Source: Methylobacteriaceae bacterium (lineage in GTDB: Bacteria; Pseudomonadota; Alphaproteobacteria; Rhizobiales; Beijerinckiaceae). From it: a stretch of 7,078 nt of DNA. Positions 7,026 through 7,078 of the stretch are shown here, one piece after another (the first letter of the stretch is position 1; each line of letters begins with the position of its first letter). Below the pieces are notes generated by a model. It was not told where the DNA came from, ran no database searches, and saw only the letters and a program-made list of their open reading frames with translations. The stretch is taken from the NCBI GenBank assembly GCA_031272615.1, contig JAISTL010000205.1:1-7078 (forward strand), read 5' to 3'. The position numbers were made by a program, and so were the translations under genes.

Positions 7026-7078
7026 AAGTGATTGTTCACCGGGCAGAGCGGTTTCCGCCCAGATCTCGAAATGGTTGT

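Noticed and set aside
7042..7058. Sigma-54-like -24/-12 element upstream of pspA (minus strand, GG-N10-GC)
   Set aside because: Only the GG and TGC cores match; the flanking bases differ from the TGGCAC-N5-TTGC consensus, and the same bases form a GCGG/CCGC inverted repeat. Chance is the simpler explanation.

Overview
The window looks like a chromosomal segment of an alphaproteobacterium of moderately high GC. The main evidence is a CckA-type hybrid histidine kinase directly upstream of recA on the same strand, an arrangement I associate with alphaproteobacteria, plus an alphaproteobacterial-looking RecA. A Rhodospirillales-like source is possible but cannot be fixed from this sequence alone.

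Layout. Positions 1-2084 (+) hold most of a CckA-like kinase (PAS domains, HisKA, HATPase_c, receiver) whose 5' end lies before the window. A 342-base intergenic region (2085-2426) follows. It carries a perfect 12-bp palindrome of the GAAC-N4-GTTC type (candidate LexA/SOS operator) and a leader hairpin. recA spans 2427-3521 (+) and is followed by a probable intrinsic terminator at 3548-3592. A convergent three-gene set occupies the rest of the minus strand. Read 5' to 3' on that strand it is a PspA/IM30-family protein (6992-6315), a YqiJ-like membrane protein with a C-terminal OB-fold-like region (6167-5490), and a YqiK-like flotillin/SPFH protein (5427-3679).

How the genes work together. CckA is the phosphorelay kinase feeding ChpT and CtrA (cell cycle, motility, sometimes gene transfer agents). 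RecA is the recombinase and SOS co-protease. The minus-strand set looks like a membrane-integrity module: an ESCRT-III-like peripheral coat (PspA), an integral OB-fold partner (YqiJ/NfeD-like) and a membrane-anchored flotillin scaffold (YqiK). The two sides are separated by the convergent junction at 3522-3678.

The genes belong to known families. The less ordinary signals are in the non-coding DNA: the Gram-positive-style SOS palindrome before recA, and two tandem perfect inverted repeats between pspA and yqiJ, one of which places a copy of the yqiJ Shine-Dalgarno sequence in its loop.
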